DNA from: an uncultured bacterium
Lineage (GTDB): Bacteria > Bacillota > Clostridia > Oscillospirales > Oscillospiraceae
Assembly: GCA_905215425.1 (NCBI GenBank)
Contig: CAJMQD010000028.1
Location: 1-8,633, forward strand
Direction: 5' to 3'
DNA length: 8,633 nt
Of the stretch, positions 1-5,243 are shown piece by piece; positions within the stretch are counted from its first letter, which is position 1; every line of letters begins with the position of its first letter. Under the pieces are notes generated by a model. That model was not told where the DNA came from, did not search any database, and saw only the letters and a program-made list of their open reading frames with translations. The translations under genes were made by a program, and so were the position numbers.

Positions 1-1
1 C

Positions 2-670
2 TTTGTCCGTGACGTGACCCATATTCTGGACCTGATGCCCAAGCGGAAGAACCTGGGTATGTTCTCCGCCACCATCAGCCGGGAGGTGCTGGACATCTCC
101 TGGGTATACCAGCGGGACCCGGCGGAGATCACCGTTCAGGCTGACCAGGAGAACAAACCCGACATCGTCCAGTACCGCCTGGAGGTGGACCGCAGCCGGA
201 AGGCGGACACTCTGGCCCGGTTGCTGGAGATGGGGGGCTATGACCGGGTCATCGCCTTCTGCAACACCAAAAACATGACGGACCGCCTGACGGGGCTTTT
301 ACAGATGCGGGAGATCTCCTGCGAGCCGATCCACGGCGACATCCAGCAGCGGGTGCGGGAAAAGACCCTGCAGAAGTTCCGGGATGGGCAGCTGCGGGTG
401 CTGGTGGCCACGGATGTAGCCGCCCGCGGTCTGGACATCGACGACGTGGACGCGGTGTTCAACTATGACATTCCCGACCACAACGAGGACTACGTCCACC
501 GGATCGGCCGTACCGGCCGGGCCAAGCGCCACGGTGTGGCCTTCTCCCTGGAATCTACGGTGACGGAGAGTCTGCGCATGGACGACATCGCCAAGAACAC
601 GGGCAACAATATCCGCCGGGTATGCTTCAACGCCAACGGCGATCTGGTGGCGGCGGTGGAGAAAAAATAA
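2..670 (+). CDS. DEAD-box ATP-dependent RNA helicase, C-terminal part (5' end outside the window)
   Basis: ATP-driven RNA duplex unwinding or RNP remodelling in the cytoplasm. The reading frame is open from base 2 and gives 222 residues, starting just before motif III. Visible in fragment numbering: motif III SAT at 22-24, motif IV-type VIAFCNTK at 83-90, HGD at 112-114, motif V VATDVAARGLDID at 135-147 and motif VI YVHRIGRTGR at 164-173. These are the hallmarks of the second RecA-like domain. Walker A, the DEAD box and the Q motif would lie upstream, outside the window. Only about 50 residues follow motif VI, so there is no long basic tail and no DbpA-type RNA-binding domain. It is therefore a short, core-only helicase, and which paralogue (CshA, CshB, DeaD or other) cannot be told. 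The stop is TAA at 668-670. I see no convincing terminator after it. Family assignment is secure; substrate is unknown. Confidence 0.95.
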   Translation, partial: FVRDVTHILDLMPKRKNLGMFSATISREVLDISWVYQRDPAEITVQADQENKPDIVQYRLEVDRSRKADTLARLLEMGGYDRVIAFCNTKNMTDRLTGLLQMREISCEPIHGDIQQRVREKTLQKFRDGQLRVLVATDVAARGLDIDDVDAVFNYDIPDHNEDYVHRIGRTGRAKRHGVAFSLESTVTESLRMDDIAKNTGNNIRRVCFNANGDLVAAVEKK

Positions 671-691
671 GCGTTTTTTAATTGTTTCTTC

Positions 692-720
692 ATGTTTTCT
701 TTTGTGTTTTAATGTATAAT
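692..720 (+). promoter_or_regulatory. Probable promoter for the PspC-domain gene
   Basis: A perfect TATAAT lies at 715-720 in an AT-rich tract after the helicase stop. The -35 region is weak: the best 17-bp-spaced hexamer is ATGTTT at 692-697. Transcription would start near 727 and give a leader of about 125 nt before the ATG at 855. The -10 box is seen directly; the promoter role is inferred. Confidence 0.5.
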
Positions 721-724
721 ATAA

Positions 725-799
725 GTGCTGATCGTGCTGTGTGCTGCCGATCCGCGTCAAATTCTGCCTCCCTTGCCCCGGGCGGGGAACACAGATCGG
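725..799 (+). other. Repetitive, foldable leader of the PspC-domain gene
   Basis: GTGCTG occurs three times within 22 nt (725-730, 734-739, 741-746). CCGATC at 747-752 can pair with GATCGG at 794-799, enclosing a GC-rich arm (CCCC and GGGG around 776-787). It matches no riboswitch class I can recognise. It may only be a structured 5' leader. Confidence 0.25.
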
Positions 800-854
800 G
801 TTGGGAGCATAAAAGTCTTGTACCGGGACAATTATTATATAAGGAGGGCTTTCT

Positions 855-1064
855 ATGGAAGGAAAAAAGCTGTATCGTTTGGACGGCCCGGATAAAAAGC
901 TGTTGGGCGTATGCGGAGGGTTTGCGGAATACTTCGGCCTCGACCCCACTGTGGTCCGGGTGATCTGGGTGCTGGCCTTCTTCCTGTGGGGCGTTGGCCT
1001 GCTGGCCTATTTGATCTGCGCTCTGATCATGCCCAAAAAGAGCGATATCTACGGCCCCTATTGA
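855..1064 (+). CDS. PspC-domain small membrane protein
   Basis: A 69-residue protein that is almost entirely one PspC domain. In Proteobacteria, PspC acts in the phage-shock envelope-stress response. Many Firmicutes instead carry short stand-alone PspC proteins whose exact role is unclear. Residues 1-33 hold the typical cytoplasmic start (KKLYR, then LLGVCGGFAEYFGLDPTVVR), and one hydrophobic membrane segment covers about 34-59, followed by a polar tail with PKK. The start is fixed by AAGGAGGG at 841-848, seven bases before the ATG. It appears to be monocistronic, with its own -10 box near 715 and a strong terminator just downstream. No pspA, pspB or pspF lies beside it, so a link to a full phage-shock system is not supported here. 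The domain call is strong; the function is inferred only from the family. Confidence 0.9.
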   Translation: MEGKKLYRLDGPDKKLLGVCGGFAEYFGLDPTVVRVIWVLAFFLWGVGLLAYLICALIMPKKSDIYGPY

Positions 1065-1074
1065 CCGGCCGTCT

Positions 1075-1120
1075 GCCCCTGCTGAAGCGCCCCGCCGGGA
1101 CGCGGCGGCAGGGGCTTTTT
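1075..1120 (+). terminator. Rho-independent terminator after the PspC-domain gene
   Basis: GCCCCTGC at 1075-1082 pairs perfectly with GCAGGGGC at 1108-1115, with further GC pairing inside the loop (CCGCC against GGCGG) and TTTTT at 1116-1120. It begins 11 bases after the stop codon. Confidence 0.92.
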
Positions 1121-1170
1121 GTCTTTCGTATTTATAAAAAACACTGGAGAACAGAACTGGAGGTGCCGTT

Positions 1171-1392
1171 ATGAAAGGGAAATGTTTATCCGCTGTATTT
1201 GGTATCGCCGCCTTTGTTGCTGCCTATCTGGCCTGCTGCTACCTGATCCCCGGATGGCGCATCAAGCTGGAGGCGGATACGCTGACCTACTTTTGGGCCA
1301 GCGTGACCCATATGGTCCTGCTGAAAAGCCTGATCTCGCTGGCGGTGGGTGGGGCGGTATACGCCGGAGTCAGAACGCTGACGAGAAATTGA
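1171..1392 (+). CDS. Small two-helix membrane protein of unknown function
   Basis: I do not recognise this 73-residue protein. It has two hydrophobic stretches likely to span the membrane, about residues 5-27 (with a CC pair in the middle) and 45-67. They are joined by a short polar loop containing PGWRIKLEAD, and the protein ends in RTLTRN. Basic residues sit at both ends (KGK at the start, R and TR at the end), so by the positive-inside rule both ends probably face the cytoplasm. GGAGG at 1159-1163, seven bases before the ATG, supports the start. The acetyltransferase gene begins 52 bases downstream with no terminator between, so the two may be co-transcribed. The terminator upstream implies a separate promoter, but none is obvious in the 50-bp gap. 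It is probably real because the frame, ribosome site and membrane pattern agree. Confidence 0.7.
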   Translation: MKGKCLSAVFGIAAFVAAYLACCYLIPGWRIKLEADTLTYFWASVTHMVLLKSLISLAVGGAVYAGVRTLTRN

Positions 1393-1444
1393 CGCATGGT
1401 TTCGCCCCCGCGGGCGGGAGAGAAGATCAAAGGAGAAGAACGCT

Positions 1445-2320
1445 ATGTGGAACATCCGCACCTCCGTGCCGGAGGATATCCCCGCCCAGCGGCAGCTGTG
1501 GAAGCTGGCCTTCGGGGATGAAGATGCCTATATTGACAACTTTTACCACACTTATTATGAACCGGAGCGGGTGCTGGTGCTGGAAGAGGAGGGGAGTATC
1601 CGGGCTATGACGGCCTGGTTCGATACTGTCTTTCGACTTCCGGGGGAGGGGGACTTTCGGGCGGCCTATCTCTATGCGGTGGCCACCCATCCCCAATGCC
1701 GGGGGCGGGGGATGTCGGGGGCGCTGCTGGCCTGGGCGGACGAGTATTTCCGGAGCCTGTCCATCCCTGCTGTGACCACCGTTCCGGCCCAGCCCTCGCT
1801 GCACAGCTTTTTCAGCCGGAACGGCTTTCGGGAGTGCTTTGTACTGACCCAGAGGAAGCTGGAGGCAGAAAATCTGCCCGGGCCGGAGCCTGGGGTACAG
1901 ATCCGGCGTGCCGCTCCGGAGGAATACGGTGCGCTGCGGGAGGAACTGCTGGGGGGGATGCCCCACATTGCCTATCCCCGGCAGGCCCTTGAGATGCAGG
2001 CGGGCTGCTGCCGGGTGGATGGCGGCGGTCTGTATATCGGGGAGAGCAAACAAGGGCCCTTCTGCCTGTGCGCCGAAGAGGCAGGGCCGCATCTGACGGT
2101 TTGTAAAGAGCTTTTGGGCGGCGCCGCTGCCCAGCAGGCGGCCCTGTCCGCCCTGAGAGAACTGGGACCGGACCGGGCGTGGCTGATTCGGGAACCTGCG
2201 GACCTGAAAAATGCCGGAAATTCTGCCGAAAAATTCGCGATGCTCAAGTGGATCGATCAAAAAACGGGGAAAAACTGGGATTGGAGCCGGACTGCTTTCC
2301 TCGGTTTGGCATTTGATTAA
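1445..2320 (+). CDS. GNAT-family N-acetyltransferase (two-part, 291 aa)
   Basis: Predicted to transfer an acetyl group from acetyl-CoA to an amine; the substrate is unknown. The N-terminal half (about 1-140) is a GNAT fold. Motif A, with the acetyl-CoA pyrophosphate loop, is VATHPQCRGRGMSGALL at 79-95 and fits the Q/R-x-x-G-x-G rule (Q84, G87, G89). FFSRNGFR at 122-129 is the usual motif B region. Residues about 145-291 form a second part without a clear GNAT motif, which recalls the tandem layout of Eis-like acetyltransferases. At 291 residues, however, it lacks room for the C-terminal SCP2-like domain of Eis. AAGGAG at 1430-1435, nine bases before the ATG, fixes the start. It uses CGG, GGG and CCG codons freely, unlike glutamate dehydrogenase downstream. 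No clear terminator follows. The family is confident; the role is open. Confidence 0.88.
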   Translation: MWNIRTSVPEDIPAQRQLWKLAFGDEDAYIDNFYHTYYEPERVLVLEEEGSIRAMTAWFDTVFRLPGEGDFRAAYLYAVATHPQCRGRGMSGALLAWADEYFRSLSIPAVTTVPAQPSLHSFFSRNGFRECFVLTQRKLEAENLPGPEPGVQIRRAAPEEYGALREELLGGMPHIAYPRQALEMQAGCCRVDGGGLYIGESKQGPFCLCAEEAGPHLTVCKELLGGAAAQQAALSALRELGPDRAWLIREPADLKNAGNSAEKFAMLKWIDQKTGKNWDWSRTAFLGLAFD

Positions 2321-2368
2321 CAAAGTATTGCAAAAATGAATTTCGGGATGGAAAGAAAAGGAAAAAAG

Positions 2369-2385
2369 TTGTGTACTTTACACAA
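2369..2385. promoter_or_regulatory. Perfect dyad upstream of glutamate dehydrogenase, candidate operator
   Basis: TTGTGTA (2369-2375), CTT, TACACAA (2379-2385): two 7-bp arms with perfect symmetry around a 3-bp spacer, in an AT-rich region about 86 bp upstream of the predicted -35 box. The size fits a dimeric regulator site. It resembles Rex boxes in its TTGTG...CACAA ends, but the overall length and core differ. Confidence 0.45.
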
Positions 2386-2401
2386 GAATAGGGGGGATAA
2401 A

Positions 2402-2431
2402 ACTGGCGAAAATAACGTAACTAATGCCAGT
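2402..2431. repeat. Inverted repeat with 18-bp spacer upstream of glutamate dehydrogenase
   Basis: ACTGGC at 2402-2407 and GCCAGT at 2426-2431 are exact reverse complements, with an AT-rich 18-bp centre. It lies between the dyads at 2369-2385 and 2445-2457. Six-bp arms can arise by chance, so the role is uncertain. Confidence 0.25.
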
Positions 2432-2444
2432 ACAGTTAAAACAA

Positions 2445-2457
2445 TGTGGAACCCACA
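2445..2457. promoter_or_regulatory. Second short dyad, candidate operator
   Basis: TGTGG (2445-2449), AAC, CCACA (2453-2457): 5-bp arms with the same 3-bp spacing as the dyad at 2369-2385, ending 13 bp upstream of the predicted -35 box. The two centres are 74 bp apart, close to seven DNA turns. Confidence 0.3.
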
Positions 2458-2470
2458 ATTAAAAACTTGA

Positions 2471-2498
2471 TTTACATATATAACTTTTGTGATATTCT
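2471..2498 (+). promoter_or_regulatory. Promoter of glutamate dehydrogenase (extended -10)
   Basis: The -35 box is TTTACA at 2471-2476, followed by a 16-bp spacer and TATTCT at 2493-2498, preceded by TGA (2490-2492), which makes an extended -10. Transcription would start near 2505 and leave a leader of about 89 nt. An AT-rich TATAAT at 2563-2568 is too close to the gene and lacks a -35 partner. Confidence 0.6.
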
Positions 2499-2526
2499 AA
2501 GTACGAGGTAACGAGAAAGTACCCCA

Positions 2527-2585
2527 TCACCGTTTTTGGTGAGAAAACAGAGGAAATCCACCTATAATTTATAATAACAGGAGGA
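2527..2585 (+). promoter_or_regulatory. Leader of glutamate dehydrogenase with competing pairings over the ribosome site
   Basis: TCACC (2527-2531) pairs with GGTGA (2538-2542) as a small hairpin. TCCACCT (2557-2563) can pair with the Shine-Dalgarno AGGAGGA (2579-2585), with one A-A mismatch. GGTG (2538-2541) can also pair with CACC (2559-2562), which would free the ribosome site. The pairings are seen directly; a switching role is inference and the stems are short. Confidence 0.3.
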
Positions 2586-2593
2586 AGATCCCA

Positions 2594-3946
2594 ATGAACA
2601 AGTACATTGAAAAGGTCCTCGAGGCTACCAAGGCTAAGAACGCCAACGAGCCCGAGTTCCTGCAGACTGTTGAGGAAGTGCTGACTTCTCTGGAACCCGT
2701 CATCGACGCTCACCCCGAGTATGAGAAGGTTTGCCTGCTGGAGCGCATGATCGAGCCCGAGCGCGCTATCTCCTTCCGCGTCACTTGGGAGGACGACAAT
2801 CATGTTTGGCACGTCAACCGCGGCTACCGCGTTCAGTTCAACGCGGCTCTTGGCCCGTTCAAGGGCGGCCTGCGTTTTGACCCCTCTGTCAACCTGTCCA
2901 TCATCAAGTTCCTGGGCTTCGAGCAGGTTTACAAGGATGCTCTGACCTGCCTGCCCATCGGCGGCGCTAAGGGCGGTTCCGACTTCGACCCCCGCGGCCG
3001 CAGCGATGCTGAGGTCATGCGTTTCTGCCAGGCCTTCATGACCGAGCTGTATCGCCACATTGGTCAGGACATCGACTGCCCCGCTGGTGACCTGGGTGTT
3101 GGCGGCCGCGAGATCGGCTACATGTACGGCCAGTATCGCCGTCTGGTTGGCGCTGCCGAGTTCGGCGCTCTGTCCGGCAAGGACATCAAGACCGGCGGTT
3201 CTATCCTCCGTCCCGAGGCTACCGGTTTCGGCGCTGTGTACTATCTGTGCGAAGTGCTGAAGCACGACGGTCTGGACATCAAGGACAAGAAGATCGCTAT
3301 GTCCGGCTACGGCAACGTGGGCTGGGGCATCATGAAGAAGGCTGCTGAGCTGGGCGCTAAGGTCACTTACTTCGCCGGCCCCGACGGCTACATCCACGAT
3401 CCCGAGGGCGTTTGCACCGACGAGAAGCTGAACTTCATCCTGGAGATGCGCGCCAAGGATCCTATGCACTGCAAGCCCTACGCCGAGAAGTTCGGCTGCG
3501 AGTTCGTCGAGGGCAAGAAGTGCTGGGGCGTCAAGGACGTGGACATCTACATGCCCGCCGCTACCCAGAACGACGTCAAGATGGAGTCTGCCAAGCTGAT
3601 CGCCGAGTCCGGTGTCAAGTACTACATCGAGGTCGCCAACATGCCCACCACCAACGATGCTCTGGAGTTCCTGAAGGAGCAGAAGCACATGGTCGTGGCC
3701 CCCTCCAAGGCTGTTAACGCCTGCGGCGTGTCCGTGTCCGAGCTGGAGATGGCTCAGAACGCCGAGCGTCTGTACTGGACTGCTGAGGAGGTTGACGCCA
3801 AGATGCATCAGATCATGACCAACATCTACAACGCCTCCGTCGAGGCTGCTGAGCGCTACGGCCTGGGCTATGACCTGGTCGCCGGTGCTAACATCGCTGG
3901 CTTCCAGAAGGTCGCCGACGCTATGATGTGCCAGGGCATTTTCTAA
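2594..3946 (+). CDS. gdhA: Glutamate dehydrogenase, clostridial hexameric type
   Basis: Interconverts glutamate with 2-oxoglutarate and ammonia using a nicotinamide coenzyme, in the cytoplasm. The 450 residues are full length for the small hexameric family. The signature LPIGGAKGGSDFDP (120-133) holds catalytic K126. K90 in PFKGGLRFDP, K114 and D166 in CPAGDLGVGGRE complete the active-site set known from Clostridium symbiosum (K89, K113, K125, D165), one position on. The Rossmann loop is GYGNVGWG (238-245). AGPDGYI (261-267) keeps P263 and D264, equivalent to residues tied to NAD preference in the C. symbiosum enzyme, so NAD-linked catabolic use is likelier than NADP-linked assimilation. This is inferred from recalled sequence. 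AGGAGG at 2579-2584, nine bases upstream, fixes the start. Codon use is strongly biased: arginine is only CGC or CGT, with no CGG, unlike the neighbours, which suggests very high expression. It has its own promoter and a strong terminator. Confidence 0.97.
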   Translation: MNKYIEKVLEATKAKNANEPEFLQTVEEVLTSLEPVIDAHPEYEKVCLLERMIEPERAISFRVTWEDDNHVWHVNRGYRVQFNAALGPFKGGLRFDPSVNLSIIKFLGFEQVYKDALTCLPIGGAKGGSDFDPRGRSDAEVMRFCQAFMTELYRHIGQDIDCPAGDLGVGGREIGYMYGQYRRLVGAAEFGALSGKDIKTGGSILRPEATGFGAVYYLCEVLKHDGLDIKDKKIAMSGYGNVGWGIMKKAAELGAKVTYFAGPDGYIHDPEGVCTDEKLNFILEMRAKDPMHCKPYAEKFGCEFVEGKKCWGVKDVDIYMPAATQNDVKMESAKLIAESGVKYYIEVANMPTTNDALEFLKEQKHMVVAPSKAVNACGVSVSELEMAQNAERLYWTAEEVDAKMHQIMTNIYNASVEAAERYGLGYDLVAGANIAGFQKVADAMMCQGIF

Positions 3947-3970
3947 TTCAGAAAATACCAAACAAAACAC

Positions 3971-4009
3971 AAATCCCGGGCTGGTCCGCAGGACCAGCCC
4001 GGGATTTTT
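3971..4009 (+). terminator. Strong rho-independent terminator of gdhA
   Basis: A 17-bp perfect stem: 3971-3987 (AAATCCCGGGCTGGTCC) pairs with 3991-4007 around the loop GCA, with TTTTT at 4005-4009. It starts 25 bases after the gdhA stop. The A-tract on the left arm could also serve transcripts arriving from the minus strand. Confidence 0.95.
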
Positions 4010-4013
4010 CTTT

Positions 4014-4080
4014 GCCCGCTGAGAGAGATAGAGCAGGCAGTCGAAAAAGTCCTTCCGGCCAAAGGATTCGGAGGGAAGGA
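4014..4080. repeat. Imperfect inverted repeats between convergent genes
   Basis: GCCCGCT (4014-4020) faces AGCAGGC (4032-4038) with one mismatch, and TCCTTCC (4050-4056) faces GGAAGGA (4074-4080) exactly. GTCGAAAAAGT at 4040-4050 recurs inverted at 4179-4189. I see no coding frame or known RNA here. Confidence 0.4.
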
Positions 4081-4085
4081 TAGTT

Positions 4086-4114
4086 GGAAAGGGAACCGTC
4101 AGGGTTCCCTTTCC
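4086..4114. repeat. 12-bp perfect hairpin
   Basis: GGAAAGGGAACC (4086-4097), loop GTCAG, GGTTCCCTTTCC (4103-4114). There is no T-run on either side, so it is not a standard terminator. Confidence 0.6.
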
Positions 4115-4125
4115 TTGAAATCAAC

Positions 4126-4150
4126 AACATTTTAACGCAGTTAAAATGTT
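4126..4150. repeat. 11-bp perfect AT-rich hairpin
   Basis: AACATTTTAAC (4126-4136), loop GCA, GTTAAAATGTT (4140-4150). Outside it, ACA (4123-4125 region) can pair on with TGT (4151-4153) across a bulge. It is AT-rich and therefore weak as RNA, but symmetric as DNA. Confidence 0.55.
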
Positions 4151-4153
4151 TGT

Positions 4154-4194
4154 AGCTTGTCAAAAAAGTGGTTTTACCACTTTTTCGACAAGCT
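4154..4194. terminator. Bidirectional terminator-like hairpin between gdhA and the helicase-loader operon
   Basis: AGCTTGTC (4154-4161) pairs with GACAAGCT (4187-4194), then across an A/C mismatch AAAAAGTGGT (4163-4172) pairs with ACCACTTTTT (4176-4185), leaving a TTT loop. The A-tract, GTGGT stem and T-tract read as a terminator from both strands, as suits the end of convergent transcription units. The GC core is short (GTGG), so efficiency may be moderate. Confidence 0.65.
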
Positions 4195-4196
4195 GG

Positions 4197-4226
4197 AACG
4201 CCCCCTGCCCAACGGCAGGGGGCGTT
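4197..4226 (-). terminator. GC-rich 13-bp hairpin just after the helicase-loader gene
   Basis: AACGCCCCCTGCC (4197-4209), loop CAAC, GGCAGGGGGCGTT (4214-4226), a perfect stem. It lies 12 bases past the minus-strand stop at 4238-4240. No T-run follows on the minus strand. It may work together with the neighbouring hairpin at 4154-4194 or protect the 3' end of the mRNA. Confidence 0.55.
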
Positions 4227-4237
4227 GGTTCTGTGGG

Positions 4238-5242
4238 TTACAGCTGGCTTTTTTTCAAAAGACGGATATCGTCCCCGAAGAAGTGGAGAATATGATATTC
4301 CCCCTCCAAACGGGAGGCGATCTGGGGGGAGTATCGCCGGGCGGCCTCCTCTATGGTCAGGTTGGAGGAGATCACCGTATGGCGTCCGGCCACCAGCCGG
4401 GAATTGACCAGCTCGTAGAGGGAAGTCTGGGTGAACTGGGTGGTCAGCTCGCTGCCCAAGTCGTCCAGGATCAGCAGATCGCAGTTGAGATACCGCCGGG
4501 TCTCGTCCCGGGCCTCCCGCAGATCTTCCTGATCCCGCAGGAACTTGCGGTTTTCAAACTGGGCGAACACGCTGCCCGCCGTGTCGTACACCACGCTTTT
4601 CCCCTGTTCGGATACAGAACGGGCAATGCAGGCGGACAGGAAGGTCTTGCCCAGCCCCGGAGCGCCGGACAAAAAGAGATTTTTGAAATAGAACCGCCCG
4701 AACTTCTGGGCATAATTCAGACAGACCTCATACACCAGCTCCATGTTTTCCCGGGGAGATACGCCCCGCCCGGGCCACTTGGCCTGACTGTAATAATCCA
4801 GGCGGAAGGTGTCGAAGGACTGCTCCCCCAGATCCAGCAGCTTAGATAGTTCGCTGATCTGCTCCTGGGCGCACAGCTTTTGCAGGCAGGTACACATGTT
4901 GGCCCCCCGCCAGCCGGTGTCGCCGCACTTGGGGCAGGCGGGCTTGTCGTCCAAGGCGTCTTCGGGCAGACCCATGGCGCCCAGCAGCACCGCCCGTTCC
5001 CGCTGAAGGTCCATATTTTGGCTGCGGATGGCCCGGACGGCCTCCCCCGCGGGCTCGCCGTTTTTCAGGGAAGCGGCAACCAGGCTGGCCATGGTTGCCC
5101 GCAGCTCCCGGTCGATCTGAGCTAAGCGGGGCTGCTTGGCATAGGCGGTCAGCCGGCGGCGCTCCGCCTGGTCGGCCCGGGCCCGGCGGCCCTCTTCCAG
5201 ACGGGCGGTAGCCCGGCGCAGTACATTGGAGTCGTATGCCAT
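4238..5242 (-). CDS. DnaC/DnaI-type helicase loader ATPase
   Basis: AAA+ ATPase predicted to load the replicative helicase onto DNA during initiation or restart, in the cytoplasm. The 334 residues include an N-terminal region of about 100 residues rich in R, E and A and probably helical. A Cys cluster follows (CPKCGDTGW...CTC; C103, C106, C117, C119) that looks like a zinc site, as in Bacillus DnaI. The C-terminal AAA+ domain has Walker A GAPGLGKT (193-200), Walker B LLILDDLGSE (256-265), sensor-1-like ISSNL (291-295) and a likely arginine finger in SPQIASRLEG (305-314). The start is set by GGAGG at plus-strand 5252-5256, nine bases upstream and inside the end of the DnaD gene; one base separates the two genes, which implies translational coupling. 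IstB-type transposon ATPases share this fold, but the zinc site, the DnaD partner and the absence of a transposase argue for a true loader. Confidence 0.92.
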   Translation of the reverse strand: MAYDSNVLRRATARLEEGRRARADQAERRRLTAYAKQPRLAQIDRELRATMASLVAASLKNGEPAGEAVRAIRSQNMDLQRERAVLLGAMGLPEDALDDKPACPKCGDTGWRGANMCTCLQKLCAQEQISELSKLLDLGEQSFDTFRLDYYSQAKWPGRGVSPRENMELVYEVCLNYAQKFGRFYFKNLFLSGAPGLGKTFLSACIARSVSEQGKSVVYDTAGSVFAQFENRKFLRDQEDLREARDETRRYLNCDLLILDDLGSELTTQFTQTSLYELVNSRLVAGRHTVISSNLTIEEAARRYSPQIASRLEGEYHILHFFGDDIRLLKKSQL

Positions 5243-5243
5243 A

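Noticed and set aside
682..963. 93-codon open frame overlapping the PspC gene
   Set aside because: It begins upstream of the -10 box, has no ribosome site and overlaps the clear PspC frame in another phase.
1119..1610. 163-codon frame spanning the small membrane gene and the acetyltransferase start
   Set aside because: It starts within the terminator tail, has no ribosome site and runs out of phase through two better-supported genes.
2369..2385. Rex (NADH-sensing repressor) box
   Set aside because: The ends TTGTG/CACAA fit, but canonical Rex sites are 18 bp with an even centre (TTGTGAA or TTGTTAA around four bases). This site is 17 bp with TA in place of AA/TT. Kept only as an unassigned operator.
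2563..2568. TATAAT as a second gdhA promoter
   Set aside because: No -35 partner at 16-18 bp, and a start only about 20 nt before the ATG. More likely part of the AT-rich loop before the ribosome site.
2459..3970. 503-codon open frame on the minus strand across gdhA
   Set aside because: It is a mirror of the strongly biased gdhA codons. The product is an unnatural run of V, L, D, H and G without any family pattern, and it reads through the gdhA promoter and terminator.
4157..4849. 230-codon plus-strand open frame opposite the helicase loader
   Set aside because: Shadow of the minus-strand AAA+ gene. It starts inside a terminator hairpin and shows no domain.
4238..5242. IstB-like transposition ATPase, hence a mobile element
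   Set aside because: Same fold, but the cysteine zinc site, coupling to a DnaD gene and absence of a transposase or terminal repeats favour a helicase loader.
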